Below are positions 5,151-6,173 of a stretch of 6,173 nucleotides of DNA, one piece after another. The stretch comes from Oligoflexales bacterium (GTDB lineage Bacteria; Bdellovibrionota; Oligoflexia; Oligoflexales; Oligoflexaceae): positions 1 to 6,173 of the forward strand of contig JADFZC010000160.1 of assembly GCA_015232735.1 (NCBI GenBank), in the 5' to 3' direction. The position numbers and the translations under genes were made by a program. Position 1 is the stretch's first letter. Every line of letters starts with the position of its first letter. Under the pieces are notes generated by a model. That model made no database searches. It saw only the letters and a program-made list of their open reading frames with translations, and was not told the DNA's origin.

Positions 5151-6173
5151 TCAGTAATTTACCAGGTCATTTTTTATTATTTTTAGGTGAGTAAGCATTA
5201 TGTAGGTCATAGGTATAAGATGAAGAAAGACCAAAAGACCGGTCAGGACATCTCCCAGAGACCATACGAAAATCACAGGGAAGAAGGGGCCTATGAAAGT
5301 AACTGCCAAAAAGAATATCCTAAACGATCCGATATCCTGAAAACCGAGGTATCTGAAGCATCTTTCAGCGAAATTGGCATTTGTTATTATTGTTGTAAAA
5401 GCAAAAACCGAAAGGCAGCATACTATCAGCACATTTCCGAATTCACCTATTTTGGATGAAAAGGTAAGGGCCGTAAGATAGGCTCCGTTTTCAAGAGGCC
5501 AGTAGGACCCTGAAAGAATCACAAGGCCGGTTATGGTACAAACTGTTACCGTATCGATCACGGGGGTGATTGACGACATGAACGCCCCGACGGAGGGATG
5601 ATCCCTGTTTGCTCCCTGGAAAAATGGGCAAAGGCCCGTTCCTGATCCATGTGAGAAAACACCTCTTGCCACTCCGAACTGCATTGCCTGCAGGACCGCA
5701 TATCCGGCTACACCGCCCGCAAAGGAATATGGTGTGAAAGCATATAGGAACACCGACCCCAGCGCATGCAGGGTCCTTACCGGCGAAGCGATCAATATGA
5801 AAAGTCCGATTACCACATACATCACGTGCATTACAGGTGCTATTATTGAACTCCAATGTACGATTTTTTGCAGACCTCCTATGATTACCATGCCTACCAA
5901 AAGGGTTAAAAGGAGCGCCACGGTGAATTTTGAGAACAGAAAGCGCCCCTGTAGTGCATGTGCCACCGAATTGGACTGGATCAAGTTCGCTGTAACAAGT
6001 CCCTGTATCAGGATAAGCATGGCGACGATATTTGAAAGTCGTTTTCCCGTCCCTTTTATTTGGCTTTCCAGATAGGCCATTGGAGTTGCGAATGAAGGTG
6101 ATGAGATATCCGAAGGTTTGTACTTGATGGCAAGATATGTCGAAACCATGCGAAATGAGACGCCGACAAAGGC
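5151..6173 (-). CDS. AGCS-family Na+/amino-acid (alanine/glycine) symporter, C-terminal part (cut by window edge)
   Basis: This is a multi-pass inner-membrane transporter expected to import a small neutral amino acid with sodium. The frame is open through base 6173, and eight residues precede the first internal methionine (ATG 6149), so the true start lies outside; 340 of roughly 440-500 residues are visible. Counting from the edge, FAGGVAGYAVLQAMQFGVARGVFS (151-174), DTVTVCTITGLVI (207-219), a hydrophobic run with FAFTTII (257-263), and AERC (269-272) align with the AGCS core. About eight hydrophobic segments are seen. Oddly, the usual NEAGLGSA after GVARGVFS is replaced by HGSGTGLC (175-182), and the following AHAAAK-like stretch by FFQGANRD. 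The substrate may therefore differ from alanine. The gene is not obviously linked to sulfate uptake, and no clear terminator follows its TGA. Confidence 0.85.
   Translation of the reverse strand, partial: AFVGVSFRMVSTYLAIKYKPSDISSPSFATPMAYLESQIKGTGKRLSNIVAMLILIQGLVTANLIQSNSVAHALQGRFLFSKFTVALLLTLLVGMVIIGGLQKIVHWSSIIAPVMHVMYVVIGLFILIASPVRTLHALGSVFLYAFTPYSFAGGVAGYAVLQAMQFGVARGVFSHGSGTGLCPFFQGANRDHPSVGAFMSSITPVIDTVTVCTITGLVILSGSYWPLENGAYLTALTFSSKIGEFGNVLIVCCLSVFAFTTIITNANFAERCFRYLGFQDIGSFRIFFLAVTFIGPFFPVIFVWSLGDVLTGLLVFLHLIPMTYIMLTHLKIIKNDLVNY

Noticed and set aside
5141..5154. Hairpin CTGAA/TTCAG at the symporter stop as a terminator
   Set aside because: The stem is only five pairs, overlaps the stop codon and has no T-run after it on the minus strand.
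5491..5856. 121-codon minus-strand frame overlapping the symporter (and a similar one at 717-1082 in cysW)
   Set aside because: Both are out-of-frame readings of clear membrane-protein genes on the same strand, with no recognisable domain.

Overview
The window carries seven co-directional genes, all on the minus strand, so transcription runs from high to low coordinates. It looks like ordinary bacterial chromosome. Moderate, uneven base composition, a cysteine-free Rrf2 regulator of the type common in anaerobic Deltaproteobacteria (Desulfobacterota), and a DUF4143 ATPase suggest a Gram-negative anaerobe of that kind. This placement rests on resemblance only and is weak. No RNA gene, CRISPR array, insertion sequence or origin was seen.

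In order of transcription: (1) 6173-5151 is the C-terminal 340 residues of an AGCS-type Na+/amino-acid symporter, cut by the window edge and divergent in a key family motif. (2) 5150-4954 is a 197-bp, partly AT-rich gap with a good sigma70-type promoter for the next gene. (3) 4953-3646 is an AAA_14/DUF4143 ATPase with a nuclease-like C-terminal fold, a stand-alone gene of the accessory type. (4) 3645-3539 is a short AT-rich control region. (5) 3538-3137 is an Rrf2-family regulator without any cysteine. (6) 3136-3031 holds a perfect 8-bp-stem inverted repeat and a TATAAT box. (7) 3030 to the left edge is a tightly packed sulfate/thiosulfate ABC transporter operon: periplasmic binding protein, permease CysT, permease CysW (ATGA overlap with cysT) and the start of ATPase CysA (TTG start; only 87 residues lie in the window).

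The functional core is the regulator plus transporter. Sbp captures sulfate in the periplasm, CysT/CysW form the membrane channel and CysA hydrolyses ATP to drive import, feeding assimilatory sulfur metabolism. The Rrf2 protein directly upstream probably senses sulfur or cysteine status, as the cysteine-free CymR of Bacillus does, and controls itself and/or the transporter. The symporter and the DUF4143 ATPase show no evident link to sulfate uptake. No clearly new multi-gene system is visible. The most promising signals are the rrf2-sbp inverted repeat with its cluster-free regulator, and the altered symporter motif.
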